Below are positions 1-7,612 of a stretch of 64,000 bases of DNA, piece by piece. Source of the stretch: Sulfurospirillum sp. 1612 (lineage in GTDB: Bacteria; Campylobacterota; Campylobacteria; Campylobacterales; Sulfurospirillaceae); contig NZ_CP140614.1 of assembly GCF_036556685.1 (NCBI RefSeq), positions 992,001 to 1,056,000 on the forward strand. Reading direction: 5' to 3'. Made by a program: the position numbers and the translations under genes. Within the stretch, counting starts at the first letter, position 1, and each line of letters begins with the position of its first letter. The notes beneath the pieces were generated by a model. The model ran no database searches and was not told where the DNA came from. It saw only the letters and a list, made by a program, of their open reading frames with translations.

Positions 1-65
1 TGAGTCGTGTTTTGTTTAGCGATATTGGTTCTGATTTGATCTAAAATATACGCTTTTGAAGTCAT
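1..65 (-). CDS. lutC: LutC, LUD-domain lactate utilisation protein (5' end only)
   Basis: Only the first 21 codons lie in the window; the reading frame runs off the left edge. It begins MTSKAYILDQIRT and its ATG (65-63) overlaps the TGA of lutB in an ATGA junction, so the two are translationally coupled. LutC proteins of the LUD family are the third component of the LutABC iron-sulfur complex that oxidises L-lactate to pyruvate. The assignment rests mainly on operon position after lutA and lutB; the visible residues alone are too few to identify the family. Confidence 0.7.
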   Translation of the reverse strand, partial: MTSKAYILDQIRTNIAKQNTT

Positions 66-1426
66 TTTTTACGCTCCTTATACAACTCCTTGAAACTCTG
101 CTTTGGAAAGGGTGGCAATTCTCGATTTTTTCCCCAGACATTGAATTTTGAATACAAAAGATTGCGCGGTAATATGGGGACTAGTTTTCTTGCAATCTTG
201 CCACCTGAATCCATAATCATAGGGTGTTTCATCACCCACGTTGCCATTTTAAGTGCGCGATGTTTTGTTTTGTCCAACAAACCCGCATCCACGACATCTT
301 GACGGTGGAGGTAGAGTTGCTCATGTAAATCTACCTTTACCGGACATATATTGCTACACGAAGCACACAGTGAACAGGCAAAAGGCAGCGAAGCATTTTT
401 TTGAATCGCTTTACTCGCTCCAAGGGTGGAGCCAATAGGTCCTGGAATGGTGTAACCATAGCTATATCCTCCGCTTCTTCTATAAATCGGGCAGGTATTG
501 AGACATGCGCCACAGCGGATACATTGAAGCGATTTGACATATTTTTTGTTGCCTAAGATTTGGCTTCTGCCATTGTCCACGATGATGATGTGCATCTCTC
601 CTTCATGTTGCGGAGAGTGGTAATGAGAGGTATAGGTCGTGATCGGTTGTCCCGTGGCACTGCGTGCTAAAAGGCGGGTAAAGACAGAGAGATCCTTGAG
701 TCGTGGGATAATCTTTTCAATTCCCATGGATGCAATATGTAATTTCGGAAGACTCGCACCAAGGTCAGCATTTCCCTCATTGGTACATACGACAATACCA
801 CCGGTTTCACTAATGGCAAAATTGACGCCCGTGAGTGCGGCATCGGCACCTAGAAATTTCTCTCGAAGATGTTTTCTGGCCTCATGTGTGAGATAGGTAG
901 GGTCACTGTTGCCTTTTTGTGTATGGAGAAATTTTTCAAATGTTGTACCGACATCTTCTTTCTTGAGATGAATGGCTGGCAAGACGATGTGAGAAGGAGG
1001 TTCGTGTCGGAGTTGGACAATTCGTTCTCCCAAATCCGTGTCAACCACATCGATGCCATTTTCTTCTAAAAAAGGATTGAGATGGCACTCTTCTGTAAGC
1101 ATGGATTTGCTTTTGACAAGTTTCGTCGCTCCATTACGGCGCAAGATATCGAGCACTATTTTGTTATGTTCTTGAGCATCTCGTGCCCAATGTACTTCAA
1201 TATCGCGTTTTCTAGCATTGGTCTCAAATGCGCTGAGATAATGGTCTAAATTCGCTAATGTATGCGTTTTGATAGCATCAGCTTTATCTCTTAGTGCTTC
1301 CCACTCTGGCAGACTTTGTGCTTGGATGTCCCTTTTTTGGCGAACAAACCACAGTGCTTTGTCATGCCATTTCATACGGTTGGTATTTGAAGCAAATTTT
1401 TCGGCGAGTTTAGGATGGTCACTCAT
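62..1426 (-). CDS. lutB: LutB, iron-sulfur lactate utilisation protein
   Basis: A 454-residue LUD-type protein with a C-terminal ferredoxin-like part. The N-terminal two thirds holds the LUD domain, including GVNFAISETGGIVVCTNEGN. Two [4Fe-4S] cysteine motifs follow: CIRCGACLNTCP near residue 302 and CSLCASCSNICP near residue 347. This is the LutB/LldF layout: an electron-transfer subunit of the LutABC complex for L-lactate oxidation to pyruvate in the cytoplasm. The ATG overlaps the lutA stop by 4 bp (ATGA) and its own stop overlaps the next ATG, giving an A-B-C order. No truncation or missing cysteine is visible. Confidence 0.93.
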   Translation of the reverse strand: MSDHPKLAEKFASNTNRMKWHDKALWFVRQKRDIQAQSLPEWEALRDKADAIKTHTLANLDHYLSAFETNARKRDIEVHWARDAQEHNKIVLDILRRNGATKLVKSKSMLTEECHLNPFLEENGIDVVDTDLGERIVQLRHEPPSHIVLPAIHLKKEDVGTTFEKFLHTQKGNSDPTYLTHEARKHLREKFLGADAALTGVNFAISETGGIVVCTNEGNADLGASLPKLHIASMGIEKIIPRLKDLSVFTRLLARSATGQPITTYTSHYHSPQHEGEMHIIIVDNGRSQILGNKKYVKSLQCIRCGACLNTCPIYRRSGGYSYGYTIPGPIGSTLGASKAIQKNASLPFACSLCASCSNICPVKVDLHEQLYLHRQDVVDAGLLDKTKHRALKMATWVMKHPMIMDSGGKIARKLVPILPRNLLYSKFNVWGKNRELPPFPKQSFKELYKERKK

Positions 1427-2166
1427 GCTAACCCCTTTGCTAATATTTGTGCGATGTAGATAGTTTTTATGGGGAGTTTATCTCGATCAATCAAGCCTTG
1501 CATGTGCATCAAACAAGACATATCTACCCCGGTGATATACTCACTGCCTGCTTTGATGTGATCCTCAAGTCGTGCTCGTCCCATCGCTACGCTCATGGCT
1601 TCTTCGCTCACCGCAAAGGTTCCTCCAAAGCCGCAGCATTCATCATTGCGCTCTAAGGTAGAAAAGGAGATATCTGATACCAAATCCAAGATATCTTTGA
1701 TTTTAGAAAATGCTGGTGCATGGCATTCGCTCATGCTCGCAAGCCCGAGTTCTCGGTGTCCGTGACAAGAATTATGGATGCCCACTTTGTAAGGAAAACT
1801 GACATTGAGATGGTCTGGTTTGATGATATCGTGTATAAATTCGATGAGTTCATAAGTGTTTTTTTGGACGTGTTCAAAGCCCTCCATCTCAGAAACAAAC
1901 TGAGCATAATGGTGTCGTACCATGCTCACACAACTACCACTTGGTGCGACGATATAATCATAGTGCTTGAAAATTTCTACAAATCGCTTAGCCAGTTGGG
2001 CACTCTCATGAGCGCACCCGGTATTGGCCATGGGTTGACCACAGCAGGTTTGTTCCAGTGGATAGTCCACATCCAATCCAAAACTTTCTAAAATCTTGAG
2101 AGTATCCATGGAGGCTTCAGGATATAATTCATTCATAAAACAGGGAATAAACAGTCCGATTTTCAT
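1423..2166 (-). CDS. lutA: LutA, CCG-domain lactate utilisation protein
   Basis: A 247-residue protein with two cysteine-rich CCG domains: EQTCCGQPM at residues 39-46 and NDECCGFGG near residue 175. This matches LutA/LldE, which resembles the heterodisulfide reductase/glycolate oxidase GlpC-type subunit. It is the first gene of a minus-strand lutABC operon; an AGGAG ribosome site (2174-2178 region) precedes the ATG at 2166. A long inverted repeat lies just upstream (2200-2244). The usual lactate permease is not adjacent in this window. Confidence 0.93.
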   Translation of the reverse strand: MKIGLFIPCFMNELYPEASMDTLKILESFGLDVDYPLEQTCCGQPMANTGCAHESAQLAKRFVEIFKHYDYIVAPSGSCVSMVRHHYAQFVSEMEGFEHVQKNTYELIEFIHDIIKPDHLNVSFPYKVGIHNSCHGHRELGLASMSECHAPAFSKIKDILDLVSDISFSTLERNDECCGFGGTFAVSEEAMSVAMGRARLEDHIKAGSEYITGVDMSCLMHMQGLIDRDKLPIKTIYIAQILAKGLA

Positions 2167-2199
2167 CGCAAGTGCTCCTCTTGTATTGGCATCGCAAGG

Positions 2200-2244
2200 A
2201 TAAATTTCTCATCATGATTGCACCAGCATTCTAGAGAAATTTAT
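2200..2244. promoter_or_regulatory. 11-bp perfect inverted repeat upstream of lutA
   Basis: The arms ATAAATTTCTC (2200-2210) and GAGAAATTTAT (2234-2244) are exact reverse complements separated by 23 nt. The element sits 34 bp upstream of the lutA ATG, and a second small dyad (ACATAT-AAC-ATATGT, 2281-2295) lies further out. It could be an operator for a lactate regulator or an RNA hairpin in the lut leader. I cannot name the regulator. Confidence 0.45.
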
Positions 2245-2310
2245 GAGGGTTACGTATGGTTATCACCAATTTTAACGTTTACATATAACATATGTATGAC
2301 ATTTTATATA

Positions 2311-2403
2311 TTAGGTGAGAATTGCCTCCAAAAAGTACTCAATCAGTAGCGTTCCTACTAATAAACTGAGGATGATAAAGGATACCAATAATGCCTTTTT
2401 CAT
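2311..2403 (-). CDS. possible 30-residue single-span membrane peptide
   Basis: The frame starts with ATG one nucleotide after the stop of the LysE-type gene (TAATATG) and reads MKKALLVSFIILSL, continues through a hydrophobic span, and ends with YFLEAILT before TAA. The composition (two lysines, then about 20 hydrophobic residues) is that of a one-pass inner-membrane microprotein with an inside N-terminus. No clear Shine-Dalgarno is seen, so expression would depend on coupling to the upstream gene. I recognise no family. Chance cannot be excluded for an ORF this short. Confidence 0.35.
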   Translation of the reverse strand: MKKALLVSFIILSLLVGTLLIEYFLEAILT

Positions 2404-2404
2404 A

Positions 2405-3034
2405 TTATCGGTTGGTGAAGGCTAATTTTAAAGCCAGCAAGGTGAAGATTCCACCGGCTATTTTGTTCATGATACCTTCTGCATTTTTATTTCTATTGAA
2501 CCAATGCCCCAATTTTCCTGCGACAAGACTAATGGAACTAAAGACGATAAAGGTACAAATAATAAAGATAAATCCCAAAACAAAGATTTGCAAGGTCATG
2601 CTACCGTTTTTAATATCTGTAAATTGCGGTAAAAATGCCAAAAAGAAAATAGAGACTTTTGGATTGGTAATATTCATGAAAATACCACGACGATAAAGCT
2701 TGAAATAGCTCATTTTAGAGTGATTGGCATTGAAATGATGGGAAGCACCACTTTTAAAAGAAAGATAAGCAAGATAGAGTAGATAGGCCGCACCGATGTA
2801 TTTGAGGATATCAAATGCCAATTGTGAAGTTTGGAAGATGGCCGCTACTCCCAATGCGACGGCAGTCGTGTGGACGATCAATCCCGTACAAAGTCCCATC
2901 GTGACAAAAATACCAGGTTTTGAGCCTTTGCTCATTGATTGGGTTAAAACAAAAATATTGTCAGGTCCAGGAGCCAGAGCTAAAAGGGCGGATGCTGTAA
3001 CAAACAAGATAAGCGTATCAAGCGGAAATAACAT
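2405..3034 (-). CDS. LysE/RhtB-family amino acid exporter
   Basis: A 209-residue integral membrane protein with the family signature near the N-terminus, ALAPGPDNIFVLTQSMSKG, and about six hydrophobic segments, the usual size and topology of LysE/RhtB exporters. These export amino acids or related metabolites from the cytoplasm; the substrate cannot be read from sequence. The ATG at 3034 follows AGGA, and a TACAAT -10-like element lies on the minus strand at 3059-3054. It is divergent from ktrB. Confidence 0.88.
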   Translation of the reverse strand: MLFPLDTLILFVTASALLALAPGPDNIFVLTQSMSKGSKPGIFVTMGLCTGLIVHTTAVALGVAAIFQTSQLAFDILKYIGAAYLLYLAYLSFKSGASHHFNANHSKMSYFKLYRRGIFMNITNPKVSIFFLAFLPQFTDIKNGSMTLQIFVLGFIFIICTFIVFSSISLVAGKLGHWFNRNKNAEGIMNKIAGGIFTLLALKLAFTNR

Positions 3035-3136
3035 AAAAATCCTTTTTTTCTTAATTGTAACAAAATAAGATTTATACCATGTTGAGATTCACGCAATGGG
3101 ATGCACTCTTTAATACCTTTTTGATGTAACGTAGCC

Positions 3137-3142
3137 TATAAT
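3137..3142 (+). promoter_or_regulatory. TATAAT -10 element upstream of ktrB
   Basis: An exact TATAAT lies 43 bp before the ktrB ATG, in the 151-bp divergent gap shared with the lysE-type gene. No convincing -35 box is present at normal spacing, which is common for sigma-70 promoters in this phylum. Confidence 0.5.
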
Positions 3143-3185
3143 TTCAAAAGACCTTTATAAATTTCTACGATTTAAAGCGAGCCAG

Positions 3186-4517
3186 ATGAATCATAAAACT
3201 CTAAAGATTATCTTTTTAAGTTATTTTATTTTGATATTTGCCGGTGCCTTTGCTTTGATGCTGCCATTTACTCATGTGGGGCATCTCAAATTCATCGATG
3301 CGATTTTTACCTCGACTTCAGCGGTGTGTGTGACAGGATTGATTGTCAAAAGTACGTCGGAGTATTTTAACTTTTCAGGACAGTTTATCATCTTGATGCT
3401 CATACAAATAGGCGGTGTTGGGTATATGAGTTTGGTGACGCTATTTTTTCTGTTTACGAAAAAAAATCTCAATATTCATGAAAAAAACCTTGCTAAAGAT
3501 TCATTGAATTATTCAAGCAATTTGGAGATTCAAAATTTTATCAAAAAAGTTTTTTTGTTCACCTTTGTGATTGAAGGTGTTGGTATTGTTCTTTTAACCT
3601 TGCATTTTAGCTTTCAAATGTCTTTTTTCAAAGCGTTGTGGGAAGCGATATTTCATACGATATCAGCCTATAACAATGCCGGTTTTTCACTCTTTTCTGA
3701 TAGTTTGATTGGCTACAACAGTGATATCTGGGTCATCATGATCCTCTCTTTGTTGATTATCTTTGGGGGGATTGGATATCTTGTTCTTGTTGAGTTGCAT
3801 GCCAAAGCAGTATCAAAGCGCTATATGCTCTCGGTACATACCAAGATTACGTTGGTAGGAACCGCCATACTCTTAGTCTCAGGGACACTATTATTTCTTG
3901 CAATCGAGTGGGATAATCATGACGTTTTTGGCAATATGCCTTTATGGCAGCGTATTTTGAATAGTTTTTTTCTCTCTGTCAATTTTAGAACAGCAGGTTT
4001 TAATAGTGTCGATCTCTCAACTTTAAGCGAACCGTTACTTTTTTGTTCTACAATCTTCATGATGATAGGTGGTGGCGCTGGCAGTACCGCAGGAGGTATT
4101 AAAATTACCACGGTTGCGGTGTTGATAATCGTCACCATTCATACGATTAAATTGAGTAATCAAAAGCCAAATCTCTTTAAAAGAACGATTTCTTCAGAAG
4201 TTATTCAACGGGCATCTGCGATTATTATTGTGGCCTCTTTTGTTGTGATGATTGCGACAATTTTATTGACAGAAACACAGCATACAGGTTTTATGAAGAC
4301 GCTCTTTGAGGCGATTTCTGCTTTTTGTACCGTGGGGGTATCTGTGGGGAATGGCGGAATTTTAAGTTTTTCGAGTGATTTTGACTCTTTTGGTAAGGCC
4401 ATGATCATCTTGTTGATGCTCATCGGAAGGATTGGAATTTTTGCCTTTGGTTTTTTAATCATGGGGAAAGAAAAAGTAAAACATATACAATACCCAGAAG
4501 GAAGGATTTTATTATGA
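3186..4517 (+). CDS. ktrB: KtrB/TrkH-type potassium uptake membrane subunit
   Basis: A 443-residue polytopic protein of the Trk/Ktr/HKT superfamily. Four pore-loop segments with the filter glycine are visible: STSAVCVTGL, SAYNNAGFSL, NFRTAGFNSVD and AFCTVGVSVG, so the four-fold M1-P-M2 pseudo-symmetric pore is intact. A glycine-rich GGGAGSTAGGIK follows the third pore, as in the family gating loop. The length is closer to KtrB than to E. coli TrkH. The next gene, overlapping by 4 bp, is its cytoplasmic RCK partner, so the pair forms a potassium uptake system in the inner membrane. Confidence 0.93.
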   Translation: MNHKTLKIIFLSYFILIFAGAFALMLPFTHVGHLKFIDAIFTSTSAVCVTGLIVKSTSEYFNFSGQFIILMLIQIGGVGYMSLVTLFFLFTKKNLNIHEKNLAKDSLNYSSNLEIQNFIKKVFLFTFVIEGVGIVLLTLHFSFQMSFFKALWEAIFHTISAYNNAGFSLFSDSLIGYNSDIWVIMILSLLIIFGGIGYLVLVELHAKAVSKRYMLSVHTKITLVGTAILLVSGTLLFLAIEWDNHDVFGNMPLWQRILNSFFLSVNFRTAGFNSVDLSTLSEPLLFCSTIFMMIGGGAGSTAGGIKITTVAVLIIVTIHTIKLSNQKPNLFKRTISSEVIQRASAIIIVASFVVMIATILLTETQHTGFMKTLFEAISAFCTVGVSVGNGGILSFSSDFDSFGKAMIILLMLIGRIGIFAFGFLIMGKEKVKHIQYPEGRILL

Positions 4518-5176
4518 AAACATATGCCGTAATCGGATTAGGAAAATTTGGGCATCATATCGCTAAAGGATTGGCAGATGAGGGTGTTGATGTTATCGCA
4601 ATCGATAATGATGAACATAAGATTCAAGAAATCAGTGAATACATAGAAGATGCCATCGTTTTAGACAGTACTGATATCAAAGCACTCGAAGAGGCGGGTG
4701 TGGTGGATTTAGATACCGTGATTATCAGTATTGGGGAGAGTTTGGAAGCGAGTATTTTGACATTGATGGCGCTCAAAGAGCTCAACAACAAAAACATCAT
4801 CGCCAAAGCCATGAGTCTTACCCATGGTGAAATTCTCTCGCGATTGGGTGCTTTTAAGATTATCTATCCGGAGCGAGATTCAGCCAAAAAATTAGTAGAA
4901 AATATCGTCGGAGATGTATCGATGGATAATGTGGACTTTAGTACGACCAATAAAATAGCGAAATTTGAAGCCACTAAATCATTTATCGGTAAAAGTGTTC
5001 GAGAAGCGGAGTTGATGTTTGATCATGAGATTCATATGATTGCGTGCAGAACCAAAGGAATTTGGTTTTTTGATATTGACAAAGAGTATATCATAAAAGA
5101 GAAAGATAAGTTGGCATTTATCGGGAAAAACGCATTTATTGGAAAACTGAGAAATCTCACCAAGAAAGAGGAATAA
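4514..5176 (+). CDS. ktrA: KtrA/TrkA-type RCK regulatory subunit
   Basis: A 220-residue cytoplasmic protein with one RCK unit: a Rossmann TrkA-N domain starting YAVIGLGKFGHHIA (nucleotide-binding GxGxxG) with the acidic residue IDNDE after strand 2, then a TrkA-C domain over roughly residues 135-215. Single-unit length indicates KtrA-type octameric rings rather than the double-unit E. coli TrkA. It gates the KtrB pore in response to nucleotides. The 4-bp overlap with ktrB indicates co-translation. Confidence 0.93.
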   Translation: MKTYAVIGLGKFGHHIAKGLADEGVDVIAIDNDEHKIQEISEYIEDAIVLDSTDIKALEEAGVVDLDTVIISIGESLEASILTLMALKELNNKNIIAKAMSLTHGEILSRLGAFKIIYPERDSAKKLVENIVGDVSMDNVDFSTTNKIAKFEATKSFIGKSVREAELMFDHEIHMIACRTKGIWFFDIDKEYIIKEKDKLAFIGKNAFIGKLRNLTKKEE

Positions 5177-5230
5177 TCTAAATACGAGAGTAAAATTGTT
5201 AGCCAGACACACTAAAATTTTAGTCAACTT

Positions 5231-5240
5231 TGTGTATAAT
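5231..5240 (+). promoter_or_regulatory. extended -10 promoter of mqnC
   Basis: TGTGTATAAT is an extended -10 type element ending 32 bp before the mqnC ATG. A small palindrome ACTAAAATTTTAGT (about 5210-5223) lies just upstream and could end ktrA transcription. Confidence 0.55.
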
Positions 5241-5272
5241 GCCCATAATAAAATAGTATATTAGGAAAAATT

Positions 5273-6319
5273 ATGTCAAGAATTACAAAAGAAGAAGCGT
5301 TAGAGCTGATTCGCCATTATGACCTGAATGAACTCGGACGCTTGGCTACACTTAAAAAACAAGAGCTACATCCAGATAAAGTGACCACTTTTATCGTAGA
5401 TAGAAATATCAATTACACCAATGTTTGTTGGGTTGATTGCAAATTTTGCGCCTTTTATAGACACGCTAAAGAAGAAGATGCCTATGTTTTAAGTTTTGAA
5501 GAAATTGGTAAAAAAATCGAAGAATTAATTGCCATTGGAGGGACACAAATCCTGTTTCAAGGCGGGGTGCATCCTAAACTCAAAATCGAATGGTATGAAG
5601 ATTTGGTATCATGGATTAGTACGCATTATCCGACGATTACCATCCATGGTTTTTCTGCCATAGAGATTGATTATATTGCGAAGATTTCAAAGATTTCATA
5701 TAAGGAAGTATTGGAGCGTCTAAAGGCCAAAGGATTGTTCTCAATTCCTGGTGCTGGAGCTGAGATTTTGAGTGATAAAGTTCGTGATATTATTGCACCA
5801 AAGAAATTAGATACCGCAGATTGGATTGATATTCACAGACAAGCCCATAAAGTTGGCATTAAATCAACAGCTACGATGATGTTTGGTACGGTTGAAGAGG
5901 ATGAAGATATCATCGAACATTGGGACCATATCCGAAATCTTCAAGATGAAACCGGTGGTTTTCGTGCGTTTATTATGTGGAGTTTTCAATCCGATAATAC
6001 ACGCCTAAAACGTGAAATCCCTAGCATCAAAAAACAGTCCTCCAATCGATATTTGCGTTTGTTAGCCGTGAGTCGATTGTTTTTGGATAATTTTCCCAAT
6101 ATACAAAGCTCATGGGTCACACAAGGCAGCTATGTCGGACAACTTGCCCTCATGTTTGGTGCCAATGATTTAGGCAGTACCATGATGGAAGAAAATGTCG
6201 TAGCCGCAGCGGGTGCTAGTAATGAGATGAATCAAGAAGAGATGGTTCGATTGATTCGTGAAGTGGGAGAATATCCTGCCAAAAGAGATACTGCATACCG
6301 TATTTTAGAGAGGTTTTAA
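5273..6319 (+). CDS. mqnC: MqnC, cyclic dehypoxanthinyl futalosine synthase
   Basis: A 348-residue radical SAM enzyme. The cluster motif CWVDCKFCAFY (CxxxCxxC) follows DRNINYTNV, and QGGVHP and PGAGAEIL are typical of the MqnC/MqnE/CofH group. MqnC converts dehypoxanthine futalosine to its cyclic form in the futalosine route to menaquinone, the route used by Campylobacterota. Length is normal. It is preceded by AGGA and an extended -10 promoter. The downstream peptidase gene begins two bases after the stop; no other menaquinone gene is nearby. Confidence 0.93.
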   Translation: MSRITKEEALELIRHYDLNELGRLATLKKQELHPDKVTTFIVDRNINYTNVCWVDCKFCAFYRHAKEEDAYVLSFEEIGKKIEELIAIGGTQILFQGGVHPKLKIEWYEDLVSWISTHYPTITIHGFSAIEIDYIAKISKISYKEVLERLKAKGLFSIPGAGAEILSDKVRDIIAPKKLDTADWIDIHRQAHKVGIKSTATMMFGTVEEDEDIIEHWDHIRNLQDETGGFRAFIMWSFQSDNTRLKREIPSIKKQSSNRYLRLLAVSRLFLDNFPNIQSSWVTQGSYVGQLALMFGANDLGSTMMEENVVAAAGASNEMNQEEMVRLIREVGEYPAKRDTAYRILERF

Positions 6320-6320
6320 T

Positions 6321-7604
6321 GTGAAAAATCTTATTATTTTGTTTTTATTTTTGCAAGGAGTTTTGATGAGCCAAAGTTTGGATAGTATAAAGGTTAATGG
6401 TGTTTCCATACCGATTATTTTTGAAAAAGAGACACATCTGCCTATCGTCACGGCACAGATTATTTTACGATGTAGCGGTAGTATTGAAGATGGCAAACAA
6501 AGCGGTCTTGCAAGATTTACAGCCAATATGCTCAATGAAGGAACTAAAAAACTCGGCTCCGTTGCCTTTTCAGAACAACTAGAAGAGCGTGCGATTCATC
6601 TGAGTACTCACGCAGGATTTGAGACGTTTGTATTTGAAATTTCATCCTTAAAAGAACAGTTTCCTTATTCGATGAGTATGCTCAAAGAGCTTTTGATGGA
6701 TCCAAATTTTACACAAGAGAGTCTCTTGAAAGTGAAGAGTCAAACGTTGGGAATGCTCTCTTCTAAAGAGAGTGATTTTGATTATATTGCCAATATCAAT
6801 CTAAAAAAACTCATTTACAAAAATACCCCAATGCAAGAGCCAACAGCAGGAGATAGTGCGAGTATCAAAGCATTGACATTAGATGATGTCACGCATTTTT
6901 ATCATGAGCATCTTGATTTGTCCAATATGGTCATCGTGGCCGGTGGAGATATTGACATTCAAGCCTTTAAAAAAGAGTTGATGGATGTATTGAAAGTCTT
7001 GCCTGTGGGTGCTAAGCGACAGTTGGTACATTTTGATGCCAATGGCGATGAAAACAACCAAACGGTACACAAAGAGACCGAGCAAGCTTATATTTACTTT
7101 GGCGCGCCACTAGATATGAGCAGTAGTGATTCAGATGATTATAAATCAAAAGTTGCCAGTTTTATCCTCGGAGAGAGTGGGTTTGGTAGTCGGTTGATGG
7201 AGGCAGTGCGAGTCAAAAAGGGATTGGCTTATTCAATTTACTCTAGAAATAGTATCAATAAATCACACAGTGCCTTTACGGGTTATTTGCAAACTAAAAA
7301 TGAAAATCGCAAAGAAGCAGAACGCATTGTCAAAAATGTTATTGATGATTTTGTGAAAAACGGTGCGACAAAAGATGAACTCGAACAAGCCAAAAAGTTT
7401 TTACTCGGAAGCGAACCCTTACGCAATGAAACGCTATCTCAGAGACTGAATCGTGCCTTTTTTGAATATTATCGTGGATTTAAACTTGGGCACTCTAAGG
7501 AAATTTTGGAGAAGATCGATGCGTTATCTTTGGGTGAACTTAATGCTTTCATCAAAAAACATCGAGAGATTACCCAGTTGAGCTTTTCTGTGGTTACTAA
7601 CTGA
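6321..7604 (+). CDS. M16-family peptidase homologue lacking the zinc motif
   Basis: A 427-residue protein with the two-lobe M16 (pitrilysin/MPP) fold. The C-terminal lobe keeps the family region GFGSRLMEAVRVKKGLAYS. In the N-terminal lobe the position of the HxxEH zinc site reads GLARFTANMLNEGT: the histidines and glutamate are replaced (RxxAN), so it should not bind catalytic zinc. Non-catalytic M16 subunits are known partners of active ones, as with MPP alpha. The GTG start at 6321 adds a hydrophobic MKNLIILFLFLQGVL leader, consistent with export; an alternative ATG at 6366 has a better AAGGAG site and would make a cytoplasmic form. Confidence 0.85.
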   Translation: MKNLIILFLFLQGVLMSQSLDSIKVNGVSIPIIFEKETHLPIVTAQIILRCSGSIEDGKQSGLARFTANMLNEGTKKLGSVAFSEQLEERAIHLSTHAGFETFVFEISSLKEQFPYSMSMLKELLMDPNFTQESLLKVKSQTLGMLSSKESDFDYIANINLKKLIYKNTPMQEPTAGDSASIKALTLDDVTHFYHEHLDLSNMVIVAGGDIDIQAFKKELMDVLKVLPVGAKRQLVHFDANGDENNQTVHKETEQAYIYFGAPLDMSSSDSDDYKSKVASFILGESGFGSRLMEAVRVKKGLAYSIYSRNSINKSHSAFTGYLQTKNENRKEAERIVKNVIDDFVKNGATKDELEQAKKFLLGSEPLRNETLSQRLNRAFFEYYRGFKLGHSKEILEKIDALSLGELNAFIKKHREITQLSFSVVTN

Positions 7605-7612
7605 TTTAGAAT

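Noticed and set aside
62-540. Plus-strand frames opposite lutB
   Set aside because: They overlap a strongly motif-supported gene and have no ribosome site or family features.
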